From Scedosporium boydii (taxonomy: Eukaryota; Ascomycota; Sordariomycetes; Microascales; Microascaceae): 64,000 nucleotides of DNA. Location of the stretch: contig NJFT01000009.1 of NCBI GenBank assembly GCA_002221725.1, positions 248,001-312,000 of the forward strand. The letters are read 5' to 3'. Position 1 is the first letter of the stretch; every line of letters starts with the position of its first letter. Below the pieces are notes generated by a model, which saw nothing but the letters and a program-made list of their open reading frames with translations, did no database searches and was not told where the DNA came from. This document shows, one piece after another, positions 22,285 to 35,352 of the stretch. The translations under genes were made by a program, and so were the position numbers.

Positions 22285-23021
22285 TCATAGCCTAACAAAG
22301 TTGATGTGATACTGGGTAATTCACGTTAGTCACTGGAAAGTCGCCTGGGGGTATTGTAGACTGGAAGCGGCACATACAAGGTCAAGATCTTTCCTCGCAG
22401 TCCTGATGAGTTGTATGTTCTCACCAATTGCTGGTGATGTCCGTGTTAGTGCTCCGATCGCCATGTCACTGGGCACTGCATGATCATGAACTTACGCCCA
22501 GGCTTCGCCTTGGCTTCCAAATGAGCCTCCTTGCTGTCCCAGCCGATAATTAGTATGACGGCGGGTCCCTTTTCACCCGCACTATCCTTGGCAATATCCT
22601 GCTGGACCTCACCGAGTCCATAGCCATGATAGCCCGCCAACTTTCCCGCATCAAGCTTTGCAATGAAATCACGACACTGGCCGATAAACGCGGGTTCCAC
22701 CCCGTACGCCGTCAAGACCTCAGTACACGGAACATCCAGTGCCTTCTCGGGAGAGCCCTCAAGCGATACATGAGCGGTGATCACGGAGCCGCCGGTCGCC
22801 ACGCCGGCCAGGCCCGCGAGAGCGTCGGAGGAAACAAAGGCCTCGAGAGCCTCGCTCGAGGACCAATGGGTGGCGACGACGTATTTCTCGGGGTCCTCGA
22901 GGGCCTGGCCCCAGTAGATGGCCTTGACGTTGGGGTTTTGCGTTAGAGGGTCGAGTGCGGCTGACCAGGTCTCTGTGGTGGGCGTGAAGGTGTGGAAGGA
23001 GATGACGGCGTTGGCAGACAT
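22285..23021 (-). CDS. ABM-like dimeric alpha/beta-barrel protein
   Basis: Three exons on the minus strand: 23021-22496, 22430-22378 and 22311-22285, total 201 aa. The first exon reads MSANAVISFHTFTP, then IYWGQALEDPEKYVVATHWSS, and VILIIGWDSKEAHLEAKA, the strand-helix pattern of the antibiotic-biosynthesis-monooxygenase (ABM)/dimeric alpha-beta-barrel fold, apparently two tandem half-barrels. The two short 3' exons supply PIGENIQLIRTARKDLDL and YHINFVRL, restoring the typical family C-terminus; without splicing the protein would end in a nonsense tail. The introns have GTAAGT and GTATGT donors and CAG acceptors. Many fungal members are uncharacterised, some act as heme-free monooxygenases or as stress proteins, and no substrate can be assigned. 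It is not part of a visible biosynthetic cluster. Confidence 0.82.
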
Positions 23022-26000
23022 GGTGATGACGTGAGACGGTACTTGGCGGAGGGAGGAGGGGTGAAGCCGATGTCAGAGGAGCAAATGTCAGAGGAGCAAA
23101 TGTTAGTCAAATTGCGGGAGATGAGCGGTGGAGAATGGGATGCTGCTATAATAAGTGGAAGAAGTGGATCGGATTCGAGATTTAGAGAACAAAGGCTAGG
23201 GACATAGGTGGTGTAGAGTCGTCGAGAGGGTATCGATAGCCTGTTGAATTGTTCACAGATCAATTGATCACATCACCACGCATTTACGCTCAAGTCTCTA
23301 CTTGCGTACTCATAGTAACAGTGACGTTATGACTGATCTCATTGACGGCTGGAGATAAGCGGTTATCTTGTACCTTAGTAATTCGAAATGCTTCAATTGA
23401 CGTTGACGGCTGCATTGGGCGAAGTCGAACCTTATGTCCACAACTTCGTGCTACTACTTCATGCATACAATTGTGGTGGACCGTACTAAATCGTAGGCTA
23501 CAAGTAGATGTCATTAACAAGACGAATGTCGAGATTTCTGTTGCCCCACCTCTTGCTTCGTTTGCCAACAGTGAGATAAAATGTGGCTTCCCGCACCTTA
23601 AGACTGAATCGATCGGATCGGCACAGACCTGGGGTAATGTCGGGCGCAAGCAGGTACGAAGTACGCTTTGCAAAGTCACGTGCCACAACCAAGTTCAACC
23701 CCCCAAGAGCGTTGAGCGCGATCAATTATCCTCCAACGCTGGCAAGACATTGAGTCAGTTTTCAAGACATCAATCGATCAATTGATGCCTGAGATTAGAA
23801 ATGGCGGCTTGGCGTAGCGGAGCGTAATTGGAGAAGTAAGTAATAGATCGTCGTCAGCACCTCGGTTTGTCGCAAAATGGAACGTTGGTTTCTGCGGGGG
23901 GGAGGGAATCTGGAAAAAAAATTGTATTGGGTGAGAATCGGCTTGGATTGGACGATTGTGGTGCAAGGCAAAAGCTGTTGGTTCTCTGCGACGGTTTTCC
24001 TGCATCGAAAGAGGGCACTTTACCCGTCCATGCAAACCGTTGCAATTTTTAGATCCCATGACGACGGAGGAGACGTCGTCTGAGTTGCATTCTAAGCATG
24101 ACCGTGATGATGAGCTTCCTACTTCGTCATATATAATTCCACCTCTTACTCGCAGCCGCGCGATGATCGTCGGTCTTGGATGTGCGCACTGCGTAGCACG
24201 TCGCACAAGTAGAGACGTCTGACGTGCGCTGCCCCATGTTATACAAGCCTACGAACTAAATCTACTGCAAATGGCAAAAATGAATTTAATGAAGTATCGA
24301 TACTTCATACATTGTAGGGCTTGTTGGGCAGATCTAGTTTAGTGCTGACCTCCCTAGTCCAAAAAAAGTAACCAGTCCGTCGAGAATATTGGACGTGCAT
24401 TTGCTTTAAGGTAACGTACAAGGTACCTGAACCAACGAAAGCTGTTTTCTGTCAGGACCGGAGATGGTGTCTGTGCCTGGTCGTTAGCAGCAAGTGCTTC
24501 GTAGTGTGCTCCACTCCCTCCTCCTTCATTCCAGGCACCCATGCGGTTATGCGGCTGGGGACAGTACCGTACCTGTTGTGTGTGTCCAGAGTCCATCGAC
24601 ACTGCACTACTCGCCAGGCGTCGAAATCTCGACCTGTGCGACTTGGTCTAGCTTTTTATGGTGCTCGCTCACTCCGCGACTTCGTCCTCATATTGCGGGT
24701 AATCGGATAAGGTACCCCAGTGAGTCCACTTCGCAAGTGAACTAACGAGGGGATTAAAAAGGGACCCAGCGATGGTTACAAAGGTTCTGGAGTAAGAGGC
24801 GCAGCACGGCTCAATCGGCATTCCTCTCCCTCGCAGACAGAATCGGAGATTGCGACAATTTGTGGACGACTCGAAAAGCCAACAAGGCCCAGAAGGATTT
24901 TTTCCCCTTTCTCTTTTTTTTTCCTGGCGTTTTTCTGCAGGGCTACAGTGGGCACTTGTATCCCCATATGACCCTGAAATTCTCTTAAGATTTGGCAGTA
25001 ATTGCTGGCTTCTTGGCTAGAGTGTTGGCGACTGAGGAGAAATTAGATCCAAGGTGTGAAACGCTGGGCTTGTTGGCAAAGGTATTGGTACACTGGCTCC
25101 CACGCCGGACTGGGAGAGCAGTGTTGTCGCATCTATATCCATATTGGCATGCTGCGCTGCGTGTTGACAACAGCCGCAATCAAATAGATCAATTGTTTGT
25201 CACCCCTTCTCAGGCGGACGACGGTGCTGTGGCGCGAGCGATGCAGTTCTACCGCACCATTTCTCCCGAGGAGACCTCGGTCTTGACCTAAACCGTCCGC
25301 GGAACAAACATCGTCAACCACAGCAGCGCGAAGACGCTGCTCGGTGAGCACCATTGGCTTACGTCAAGAGCAGCGTCATCAGCGATGCGACATTCAGCTT
25401 CAGCCTTCGGTAGTCACGATGACAGAATGTCAGCATCGCCTCCTTCAAAATTAGCTTGTTGCATTGCGATGACATGCTCAGGATAAAGTGGTGGCTGTTG
25501 GTTCCGCAGTGGTCAAGCCCCTGTGTTGTGCCATCTATACAAAGCATAACGGATGATGTATCAATGGATGTCTGTTATTGCTGTTTCTGTGACTCGCGAG
25601 GTGGGATCAATCGATTGGCGGGATGAGTCGAGTGTAAATTATTGGGTTTGCTGGCGGTTACTGCCATTAATATGAAGAGAAGGCCTTCCTTTGATGTCGT
25701 GATCGAAGAATCTCTCTTGGATTTCAAACCTCGAGATGAGCAGGATCCTCGGCACCGATTTGTTGCAGAGACCCTTGACCTGACAAACGAAGTGGTCACT
25801 GTCACGTCGACATTGGTGCACTTTGTTCGTACAAGTACGAAGAATGAGGAATCAATTGATCCATCTTGGTTCCAGGACGCCCGAGATTCGATTGGGTCCT
25901 GATTCAAATGGTGCTCAGCCCTGTGCAATATTGATATGTCTCTATACTTCGCTTACATGCAGGCGGCACGCCTGGACAATTCCAAACTCTTTTAATTTCT

Positions 26001-26654
26001 CGAGCCATGCGGGCCTCCAATAACTACGCGGTTACATCCTCGAGAGGACGTTCCCGCTTGAGACCGAAGTTAGGCAGGAGGGAAGCCAAGCCCCTGAGGA
26101 CATTGAACCTTGCATAGAGGCTAGAGACTAGGCTAGACGGTAGTGTACGAAGTACTTGTCGACCCAACTTAAGTCGATAATTCCTCCAGGTACAGGTACG
26201 TCGTACATCTAGGAAAGGGTTCTGTCGAGGGGAATAGCGCCCAAGCCAATGACTCTGACGAAATCCCGCCCACGTTCCACCGCCAGATTCGAGCTTGTTT
26301 TTGAGGGAGGTACTAGGTACGTCGACAGTCTTGAGGTCCCTCGTCCCCCCATGGGCCATGGCCCTTGGCGCCGGGCATGCCTCTGATCCACGGATCCTTT
26401 TCACATCTCCTCCCTGACTCCCTTCTCGTCTGTTCTTATCCTCTTCCTTTTCCTTTCCTCTCACACACACCTTTCGAAGCTGAATTCAGCCTGTCGCTCA
26501 TTTATAGTCACTCTCTAGCCCACCACACCTGGCTTCGTCCAACCTGTCACTCATTTTCCATCTATCCTTCGCTTCGTCACTCGTTTTGTGCTTTTCGAAC
26601 TGAGTTGTATATTCTCGTACTTTCTTGAATATCCCTAATCTACAGCCATTCACA
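23022..26654. other. 3.6-kb gene-poor region
   Basis: No gene is convincingly supported. Weak frames include 24992-25291 plus and 25645-25902 plus (a peptide starting MKRRPSFDVVIEE, which looks somewhat protein-like but has no domain or splice context). The region contains several copies of the two short dispersed elements: GTACGAAGTAC at 23654 and 26145, GTACGTCGTAC at 26196, ATCAATTGAT-type at 23258, 23777 and 25851. From about 26390 it becomes C/T-rich, the probable promoter and leader of the wall-protein gene. Confidence 0.45.
23070..23101. repeat. 15-bp tandem duplication in ABM gene promoter
   Basis: TGTCAGAGGAGCAAA occurs twice head-to-tail, about 50 bp upstream of the ABM-like gene start. 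Confidence 0.85.
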
Positions 26655-27465
26655 ATGCAGTTCACTATCAATGCCGCGGCCTTCCTGGCCTTCGTCTCTG
26701 CTGCTCTTGCTCAGACTGCCGGTTTCGATGTTGTCCGAACTCCTACCAAGGATGAGCTCGTCCCCGCTGGCAAGACTTACAAGGTCACCTGGGATGCTGC
26801 TCCCGCCACCTACGACAAGGAGACCGTCAGCATCGTCCTCCTTGCTGGCGAGTCTCCCAGCAAGCTCGTCCCTGGCGCCGAGCCTATTGCTGGTAAGCGA
26901 TTTTCTCTTCTCCTTGAGAATGTCTTTGCCTTCTCTGCTTCTTGATTCCTGGAGTTTTATTTCCTTCTTTTCTCTTTTAACCTCTGTCATCGACTCTTGG
27001 CCAATTTGATTCCGAGGTTGCTAACGTGTGATATCACCAGCCGGCATCGTAAACTCGGTTGGCTCTTTCGACTGGGCTGTCCCCAGTGACCTCGGTGATG
27101 CTGCCGTCTACGGCCTGCAGATCCTGCTCGAGTCCGACCCGACCATCTTCCAGTACTCTTTCCCCTTCCAGATCGAGGCTGGCAAGGAGGGCCCCAAGAA
27201 CAGCACCAGCAGTGCTGTTCCCTCTTCCACCAAGAAGCCTAGCTCCAGCACTGCCGCCCCCGAGCCTACCGGTGCTCGCAACTCCACCTCCGCTGGCACT
27301 CCTCCTCCTCCTCCTAAGACCACTCTCACCAGCACCGTCGGCGGTGGCAGCTCTCCCACCGGTGGTGCTGAGGTTTCCCCCGTTCCCACCAACGGTGCCG
27401 CTCGCTCCGCTGCTGGTGCTATCGCCGTCCTCGGCGGTCTTGCTGTCGCTGCTTTCGGTCTCTAA
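26655..27465 (+). CDS. GPI-anchored Ser/Thr-rich wall protein, Kre9/Knh1-like domain
   Basis: Two exons, 26655-26892 and 27041-27465, total 220 aa; the 148-nt intron starts GTAAGC, has GCTAAC and ends CCAG. The N-terminus MQFTINAAAFLAFVSAALAQ is a clear signal peptide. Residues about 22-115 form the Ser-Thr-rich/Kre9-Knh1 Ig-like domain (FDVVRTPTKDELVPAGKTYKVTWDA...VSIVLLAG...VGSFDWAVPSDLG...YGLQIL). A Ser/Thr/Pro linker with N-x-S/T sites and a PPPPP run follows, then a C-terminal hydrophobic tail (AAGAIAVLGGLAVAAFGL) after a small-residue NGAA site, as expected for a GPI anchor. It is probably at the plasma membrane or wall, with a role in beta-glucan or surface organisation inferred from Kre9. 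Codon use is strongly C-ending, suggesting high expression. Confidence 0.92.
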
Positions 27466-28947
27466 ATTCGACGACAATGTTTCTTTGGAGCGGCAATCTG
27501 TACGATGGAATCCGTGCGACTCTCTCTGGTCCGACTCGCCTAGCCTGAAGGATAATTTCGGTCTCGGGGCTGGGAACTATTTTCGCGAGGGTTTTTTGAA
27601 ACCTAGGGAGATCAGCCTTTCATCCCGAGCCACCTTGGCTGTTTGAGGCTAATAGGGGTAACCGAGTGAGCTTCGCGCGGCAGAGGCGTATTACTGCCAG
27701 GCATGGGACGGAAATTTAATTCAGGTACTTCGGAAAAGGTGTTCATATTAATACCCCCCTTTTACTCAGGGTCAATATTAAAGTCGTTTTTTAGATCTGA
27801 TTCCGATCAGGTTTGAACATCGCGGCATTTTCTTTGAAATAGTAGCTCTTGCTCGTGGGATTATCCTCATTTCTGTGACGACGTTTGTTACTGGTTTTGC
27901 ACTATGAACGACTTGTTTTGAACGAGCTCATCACAGGAGGTGATGGTGAGTCGATGGGCATTGGCGTGGCGGAGTGGAATCAATATATGTTGTGTGACCT
28001 GCCAGGCCGTTAACCCGCAACATGCATTCTAATGCAGACATACATGATACATCGCGTGCCGCTCTGATGGGCTGTTCATGAGGCGGGTGAATTTGTAGAT
28101 CGTCCAAGGGAAACACCGAGCGAGTGAAAGGTTAACCTCACGCGCCTTGAGTGTGCCACTTTATCCCCGTCAAGGATTGCCGCCTTAGCAATAGGAGAGT
28201 TTCGTTTTCTTACCCCGGATATTTTACTCTTCCGAAGATTGAGGATGGTGAGAGGCTGGAGAGGACTTACTTTGCGACCTTGGTTATTGAGGAGAGGTGA
28301 TGCTACGACAGTAGATATCTTGGCCATTTGATAGCATCGCGATGATCCTCATCCCAGATCATGGAAGATTTCAAGGATCTTGATTGATTCGCAACATGTA
28401 TGTAATACTTGGGACCTCCACCCATCTGAGATTACTTGCTTAAGGTTATCACGTCCATCTATGCAGATCTGAGTCCTTCCATGGGGAAGATGCTCATCAC
28501 TGCCCATTTTGTCGCAGTTTATTTTTGGGATCGACTAACAATTTTAGGGGTGAGCCAAACCATGGAAAGGCGCACTTTCCATGAGGCTTCGGGCGTGTGG
28601 TGGAGACCTGGCGTGAGCATAACTTTTGTTCCTTGCATTCCTTGTGCAGATGTTGTTCAATCAATTGTTCTAATTGTTGCCCATGAGAGTCGCCAGTTCC
28701 ACGTGATCTCGCTCAGATGACTAACGCGTCGAGACGTGAATTGCCTCCACACCAAGACGCGATTTGTGAATGGCTTCGAGTGCTAGTGAAACCTCAAATT
28801 GAAGCTGGCTACACGTGAGAGGCGGCACCACACTATTCACACATAAGGCGCCAATTTTACGCCATACGAAGAGGACGATTCCATTGTTTCCCAAGTCTGA
28901 ATCCGATGCATTGAGTTTGACCTGGGAACTTGGTTCCTGCCGTCTTG
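27466..28947. other. Intergenic region upstream of RecQ gene
   Basis: No gene is firmly supported. The minus frame 28327-28076 (starting MAKISTVVASPLLNNQGRK and followed by a GTAAGT donor and a possible TTGCTAAG acceptor before AAILDGDKVAHSRR) could be the start of a small spliced gene, but I recognise no family. Confidence 0.4.
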
Positions 28948-31900
28948 ATGACACGGAATAATCTGGACGAGCAGCTTCAATGGTTCTTGGACAACACGAC
29001 CGTATCTAAGCCGAACCAAGCAAATACAAACATTTCGCGAGCGGAGACTCCAAGTCAGGGCAAGGGAACACACGACCCGACGCAATCGAACTTGAAACTT
29101 TCGGGGGAATTCAGACCTCCAGCCCATCAACAAGCAAACCCCACCCCGAGCACCTTCAGAACCCCAACACATGGAGCCGACGTCCACGGCGGACTTCGAG
29201 CTCAGTCAAGCTCCTGTGACAAAGACGCCGAGATGGCACGTCCACTTGGGCTTCAACAACCCAAGAAGCGCTCCTTGATAACGAAACAACAACAGCAACT
29301 TCCCACCCCCGTGTCGACAACAGTAGCTGGACGCTTTGAACATGCGTATACACAGACTCTCAAGACCGGTTGGTAGTTCTTAACAGTTCGAGTAGGCTTC
29401 TATGTGCTGACTTCCTTGCAGGTGCCCCTTCGAGTAACTCTTCGTCACAAAAGAGTAACTCTTCTCTACCCCCAAAGACGCGAATCCCACACCCTACTCG
29501 CCTTACCACCCCTGATCTTCCCATAATGGATACCGATGACGATGACGACGACTTGATCGAAATTACCGCCGACGAGGCGGGGATATCTTCGGATTCTATG
29601 CAATTCGGGACCGATGTTAGGCTCTGGAGGGAGGATTTTGCATCTCGACCCGAACCGCCAACGAGGAAGGGCAAGAAACGGAAGAGTAGCGAGATTAGCA
29701 AGGTGACAGCGAGCGATGATGACGATGACGACTTCCCGGACCTGCACGAACTTGTCAGCACGCCTATAGCGCCACAACGAAACACCGGCTCTTTCTCACC
29801 GGGAAACCTGGCTACTAGGTCGAGCTTAAGGAGAGACACAAGGCAGGCCTCAGTTCTTAGGACTTTGCCTGCTGCTGCCCCAACATCTCCATCTCCCTCT
29901 CGGCCTAAGCGTGCCACTCGGTCTTTGTCTCCGGTCAAGCTTCCCGGAAGTCAACGCTCTCCTTCTCGCCTTGGATCATTGGCCCCTGAACCGAAAAACC
30001 GGCCAACCACCCCTATCATTTCACCGAGAAAGCTCCCTTCCGTTGCGCTGCAGCCTAACGTACTGGGCCCAGATGTTATTGAACGCGCCCTAGCCCTGAC
30101 ACCAAAGCCAAAGGCCCGGCGGAGCTCCGTGATTGAAGACTCCGAGGACGAATTCCTTACGCCTCCCACCGGGGCTAGCAAGGTTCTTGCTTCTCTATCA
30201 TCCATGACAGCCCAGGACTTGCCTCTGGGGGCGATCCCATGTACATTCGATGTTAATATGTCGAAATCTGGTCTCGCCTCATCCCCAAGTCCATCGAAAC
30301 CTTCCAAAGTTGACGTAAAAGGCAAACGGACAGTCCCATCAAGTGCTGATACCATCCTCCCAGTTCAAGGACCTACGTCCTCAGGGACCAAATCCACCAT
30401 CTCCTCCGGTCAGATTGACCTCCGCGGTCTATCTAACCTAGTGCAAGACCCGTGGCCGCTCCAACATTGTCTTGACGCCCTCCGGGAGAAACTTGACCAG
30501 AATCGACAAACGTTCGAGAAGGCGCTTCGCGAATCTCGGCCAAGGGACCAAAGAGAAGGCATCAAATTAGAAAAAGAACGATTGATGAACCAACAAGCGG
30601 TCGTCAAGGGCCTCGTTGACAGGACTGAACAGTATCAAGTTCTGGTCCACAAGAAGGAGAGCCTATTACAACGAATATCACGCGCCTATAGGGATGGCTT
30701 GGCAACGGACGAAGACGAGAACAAGCTAGATGAAATCGGGGACGAAGTAAAGGAACTGGAGAAGGCCTTCACCGAAGCCTTGGTTGATGCTACTTCTCGG
30801 AACCCTGCCTTATCAGAGCAGTTGAGAGCTGCTCCCCCGAAACCAATCACTGCTATCCCCGCTACTGAACCCTCCGCCTTTCGAAATGCGAGAAGCCCCC
30901 GCAGGCCTCGCCATCCCGAGGGACCGTCCTCGGATGTCATTCATCAAACCCAACTTCCCGCACAAGACTCTCCCCGCTACCACCGTCCCGGCCCTAGGCA
31001 CGAACCGCCACCGGTGAATCCCGATGAATTCGAGGGCATGTTCAGCGATATTGAAGACTCCCCCATTCAAAATCTCCCCCCTGCTCGATCAAGGCCTCCC
31101 CAGCATAGACACAATACCGAAAGACTTTCGCTGGAAGAAATGGACTTCCTCAGTGACGATGATGCTGAGATGATTGCACTCGCGGATAGTTGTCACACTA
31201 GTGCGCCTCACGCGAGTGCAACATCCCAACGGCATCCCTTGGTAGAGACGTCTGGGAATGCGAAGGCACCTTCTCGGCCTAAGATTCCGGAAAAGAGGCT
31301 TGCCTCGACTGCAACTAAAAACGCATTCCCCGCAGAGCAGATGCGGTTTCCCTGGTCACCTGAGGTGAAGCAAATGCTTAAGGATCGATTCAGGATGGAG
31401 ACTTTCCGACATAATCAGCTCGAGGCTATCAATGCAACGCTCTCCGGGGATGACGCATTTATCCTTATGCCTACTGGTGGGGGCAAATCGCTTTGCTACC
31501 AGCTACCTGCTGTGGTGAAGAGTGGACGAACAAAAGGTATCACCCTCGTGGTATCACCCCTGATCAGCTTGATGCAGGATCAGGTCGACCATCTCAAGTC
31601 CCTCCACATACACGCTGTCGCATATAACGGCGAGGCCCCTCGAGAATATAAGGATATGGTGATGAAAATGCTTCGTGAGAGGAACCCCGAGAACTTCATC
31701 GAGTTGCTCTATGTTACTCCAGAGATGGTCAACAAGAACAAACGATTCCAGGATGGTATGGACATGCTGTATCAGAAGGGGAAGCTTGCCCGCATCGTCA
31801 TTGATGAAGCCCACTGCGTCAGTCAGTGGGGGCATGACTTCCGGCCAGATTATAAAGAGCTTGGGGTTATCCGAAGGCAATTTCGCGGCGTGCCCCTTAT

Positions 31901-34196
31901 GGCACTCACAGCGACGGCTACCGAGAATGTGATCATGGACGTGATGCACAATCTCGGGATGGAGAACTCGAAAGTCTTTACTCAGAGTTTCAACAGACCA
32001 AACCTGTATTACGAGGTTCGATTGAAGACTGGGAATGCGAACGCTCTTGAGAGCATCGCCAATTTGATCCAGACGAAATATCCGGACCAATGTGGTATCG
32101 TATATACCATTTCGAGGAAGAACGCCGAAGATGTTGCTCAGAAGCTTTGTGGATTTGGTATCAAGGCCGCCCATTACCACGCCTCTGTTCCCCCAGAAGA
32201 GAAGGTCGCAACGCAGCGAGAGTGGCAAAAGGATAGGATCCGTGTTGTTGTCGCTACGATTGCGTTTGGTATGGGAATCGACAAACCTGACGTACGATTT
32301 GTCATTCACCACGGCCTCCCTAAGAGTCTGGAGGGTTATTATCAAGAAACAGGACGAGCAGGGCGAGACGGGAACCCATCCGATTGCTACCTCTACTTCA
32401 GCCACTCCGATGCGAGGGTGCTCCGCAAGCTCATTTCCGATGGAGAAGGAGGCTGGGAGCAGAAGGAGAGGCAGAAGGGTATGCTGAATCGCATGGTGGC
32501 CTTTTGCGACAATCCATCCGACTGTCGTAGGGTTGAAGTGCTTCGGTACTTTGGTGAAGCGTTCGACAGGGCCGACTGCAACAAAGGTTGCGACAACTGT
32601 CGAACCGGCGCTGTATCCGAGCAGCAGGATTTTACCGCGATTGCTCAGGCGGCGATCGAAGCTGTAGCTCAGGAAAGCAGACTCACCTCGAACCAGTGTG
32701 CCGATCTCCTTATGGGCAAAGGGAAGGCGAACCGCGATGAGAACGAAACGGACAACCCTAATGGAGGCGACGGACGTTTTAGGGCTCCCGCAGCTCAAGC
32801 AGCTCCGCAATACCGCGGAATCGCAAAACATATGAAGAAGTACGAAGTCGAGCGCATTATCGACCGACTGACCGTAGAGGGTGCCCTTGGGGAAGACAAC
32901 GTGATGAACAGGAGAGCGGGATTCGCCGTTCAGTATCTCAAGGTGAGTCTTTCAGTCTCGTGCTATTAACTGTAAGTTGAGAGTTCAAAACACTAACCCC
33001 CGAATTTCTTCTAGCTGGGTTCAAATGTCAATCAGTTCCGCTACGGTCAGCGGCGTCTTATGCTTTCGGTGCAAGTAGGTAGAGGGAGTAAGGAGCCAAC
33101 TGCTGCTAAACCGAAGAAGCGCGCTAAAAAGGACGATGCGTCCAAAAACGCCGCATCGACCGACATCTCCTCTCCAGTGGCTCCTGCATCGAGGAGGAAG
33201 AAGCAGCCTTCGAAGGCATCGTCTTCCCGGGAAGCGGAAGAGGATGAGCTCCCCACTACACGAAACGGCTATCAAAAGGACGATTTTGTTGTCGACGACT
33301 CGGATGACGACGATTACTTTGAGCCCATGCCCAAAAAGCGCAAGTCGAATGCCGGTGCCAGTTCTTCCGCTGACCCACCACCACCACCCTTCGAGGACAT
33401 CCCTCTCAGCTCTCTGCCGGAGATCCACCAGGAAGTTGTCCACAACTTTGTAGCGGAAGCCAAGGCCCTCGAGGAGGAGACCCGAAACAACGAAGGCCTG
33501 CGCAGGCCCCTCTTCGGCGAGAAGGACTTCCAGGAGATGGCGATCCACTGGACCATCACCCTGGACGAGATGAGGAGGATCAAAGGTATAGTCCAGGCCC
33601 GCGTCAATAAGTACGGCGAGAAGTTCCTGAGACTCATACGCCACTTCTACGGGGAGTACACGACGATGATGGGGGCCATGGGCGGCGATGATAGCATGGA
33701 TGTGGCGGGCGAGGGACAGGAGATTGTCGATCTCATTAGCTCCGATGATGACGAGTTCGGGGACGACGATTTCGATCTCGACCCTGACGATGACGACGCC
33801 GCCGGCGAACAGCAATCCAAGTTCTTCTCGGCCCCGGTCCAGGTGCCGCCCCGGCCCGCCTCGAATGCGTCGACCATTGCGCAGTGGCATCAACGTCTCG
33901 AGCAGGCTAGCCAACGCCCGCCTCCCCCGGACGGTCCCGTAAACGCCCCGGCGGCCCGTGGAAGAGCCGCCGCGCCGCGGGGCAGAAAGAACGGTGGACG
34001 CGGATGGAAAGGCCGAGGAAACGGCGGGAGAAAAGCGAGCGGGGGCAACGGAGTCGCCAAGAGGAAGGCATCCGGTACGGGCTCCTCCGCGAACTTTTTC
34101 GGCAAGGGGAAGGGTCCCGGCCGCGGGAAAGGAGGAGGTAGGGGATCTGGTGGAGGGGCCTCCAGCTCATCGGCGATCGGACTGATGCCGCTGTGA
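28948..34196 (+). CDS. sgs1: RecQ-family DNA helicase (BLM/Sgs1/QDE-3 type)
   Basis: Three exons: 28948-29368, 29422-32942 and 33015-34196, total 1707 aa. It is a 3'-5' DNA helicase that, with Top3-Rmi1, dissolves recombination intermediates and protects stalled forks in the nucleus; the Neurospora homologue QDE-3 also acts in quelling. The N-terminus MTRNNLDEQLQWFLDN matches fungal Sgs1 homologues. A long disordered region with acidic DDDD stretches follows, then the helicase core: motif I LMPTGGGKSLCYQ, motif II VIDEAHCVSQWGHDFRPDY, motif III ALTATATENV, and ATIAFGMGIDKPDVR and QETGRAGRDG (motifs V, VI). The RQC zinc-binding part has CDNPSDCRR...CNKGCDNC. An HRDC domain lies near residues 1430-1520 (LPEIHQEVVHNFV...FLRLIRHFYGEY), and the C-terminus is Gly/Arg/Lys-rich. 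Intron 1 uses an unusual GTTGGT donor; intron 2 is GTGAGT...TTCTAG. Phase is exact at both joins. Confidence 0.95.
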
Positions 34197-35352
34197 GGTG
34201 TGATGAATAATTGTTTTTCTTTTTCTCTTTTATAATGGTTTATGCTCGGTGATATGTTCGGACTGCGCGTCTAATGGTTTGTATATATTGCTGTGCTCTG
34301 GCGTCGCTACTCAACGGAGAAGAAGAAAGGCCGGTTGTAGAAAGAAATGTGTTTTTTCATGAACGGAATGACGAGGGCGTTGGGTGTCTTGTTTTCCTTT
34401 TCACGTCGAATAGTATCATTTAGCATGCATACATGGAGTCGAGTATTAGCATTGCAGAAGCTATGAATATGGATCAATCGCATTGTGTCTTTAGAGGTTG
34501 ATTCTTATGTCTCTCTGAGCCAAGTGCGATGTTCATGATGGAGATGACCTGGCCTCATGAGTGGCAGAGTAGATAGCAAAAAATGCAGAGCACTTGTTAC
34601 CATTGCAGACTCGTTTTCTTCATGTTCTTTTTCATTTTTCTCTTTTTTTGCTTGTAACGCAAGCAGCGCGCTATTAACGTACAAAGTCCGCGGTAAGGAA
34701 CAGAGGGTATCTCCAGCTTGAACCAGGTGCTTTTGTGAAGGGGCAGATCGCGCCTCTCAGGAAAATATAAGAAGAAAGGCTAGAAACAGCAAGACGCATT
34801 ACCCCAAAGAGAGCGAGGCTTTTGCGAAGATCGAAGGACTATGAACTAATAGTAGCTTGGATATAAGAAGGGCTTCGCCAAGAAAGAGGATACATATTCG
34901 TCTCTCCAGGACCATCTTTTTCTTTTTGTTTCTGTTTCGTCCGTAAATTCGATGAAAACTCCGCTCAAGGGGGCGTCAACGGGGGTATAATGGCATACCG
35001 ATCTAATAATATATACAGAAAGATTGCGTGCCTGCTATCCAAGAGTAGGCCGAAAAATAGTATGAGTGAAAGAGTAGGAGAAGTGGGAAGCGCGAGGGAG
35101 AACAGCCCGTTAGAAGGTAAATAAGACAGGTAAGATAGATTCCATGTAACGCAATAGAGCCGCAATGCCTCACCGTACTCCCAAAAACTCCAAAACCATC
35201 AAAAAGTCAACGTAGGAAAAAAAGGAAATAGAAGTTGTCAAAGAAACCATGAGCGCGCCTGCCGTAAAAACTTCATAGAGCCGGTGGTTCTTTCGGTTAA
35301 GAAGCCAACCGCGAAAAGGGGTGGAAAAAAAGAAGTGCCCAATAAAACCTCC
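34197..35352. other. Intergenic region between convergent RecQ and KAR9 genes
   Basis: 1.15 kb of 3'-flanking sequence with T- and A-rich stretches (for example TTTTCTTTTTCTCTTTTATAATGG after the RecQ stop). No coding potential is seen. Confidence 0.5.

Noticed and set aside
23342..25291. Frames of 60-147 codons in the 23-26 kb gap
   Set aside because: No domain, no splice context, interrupted by dispersed short elements.
31554..32831. 425-codon minus-strand open frame
   Set aside because: It is antisense to the RecQ helicase core, whose plus-strand motifs are unmistakable; the frame is a by-product of codon bias.
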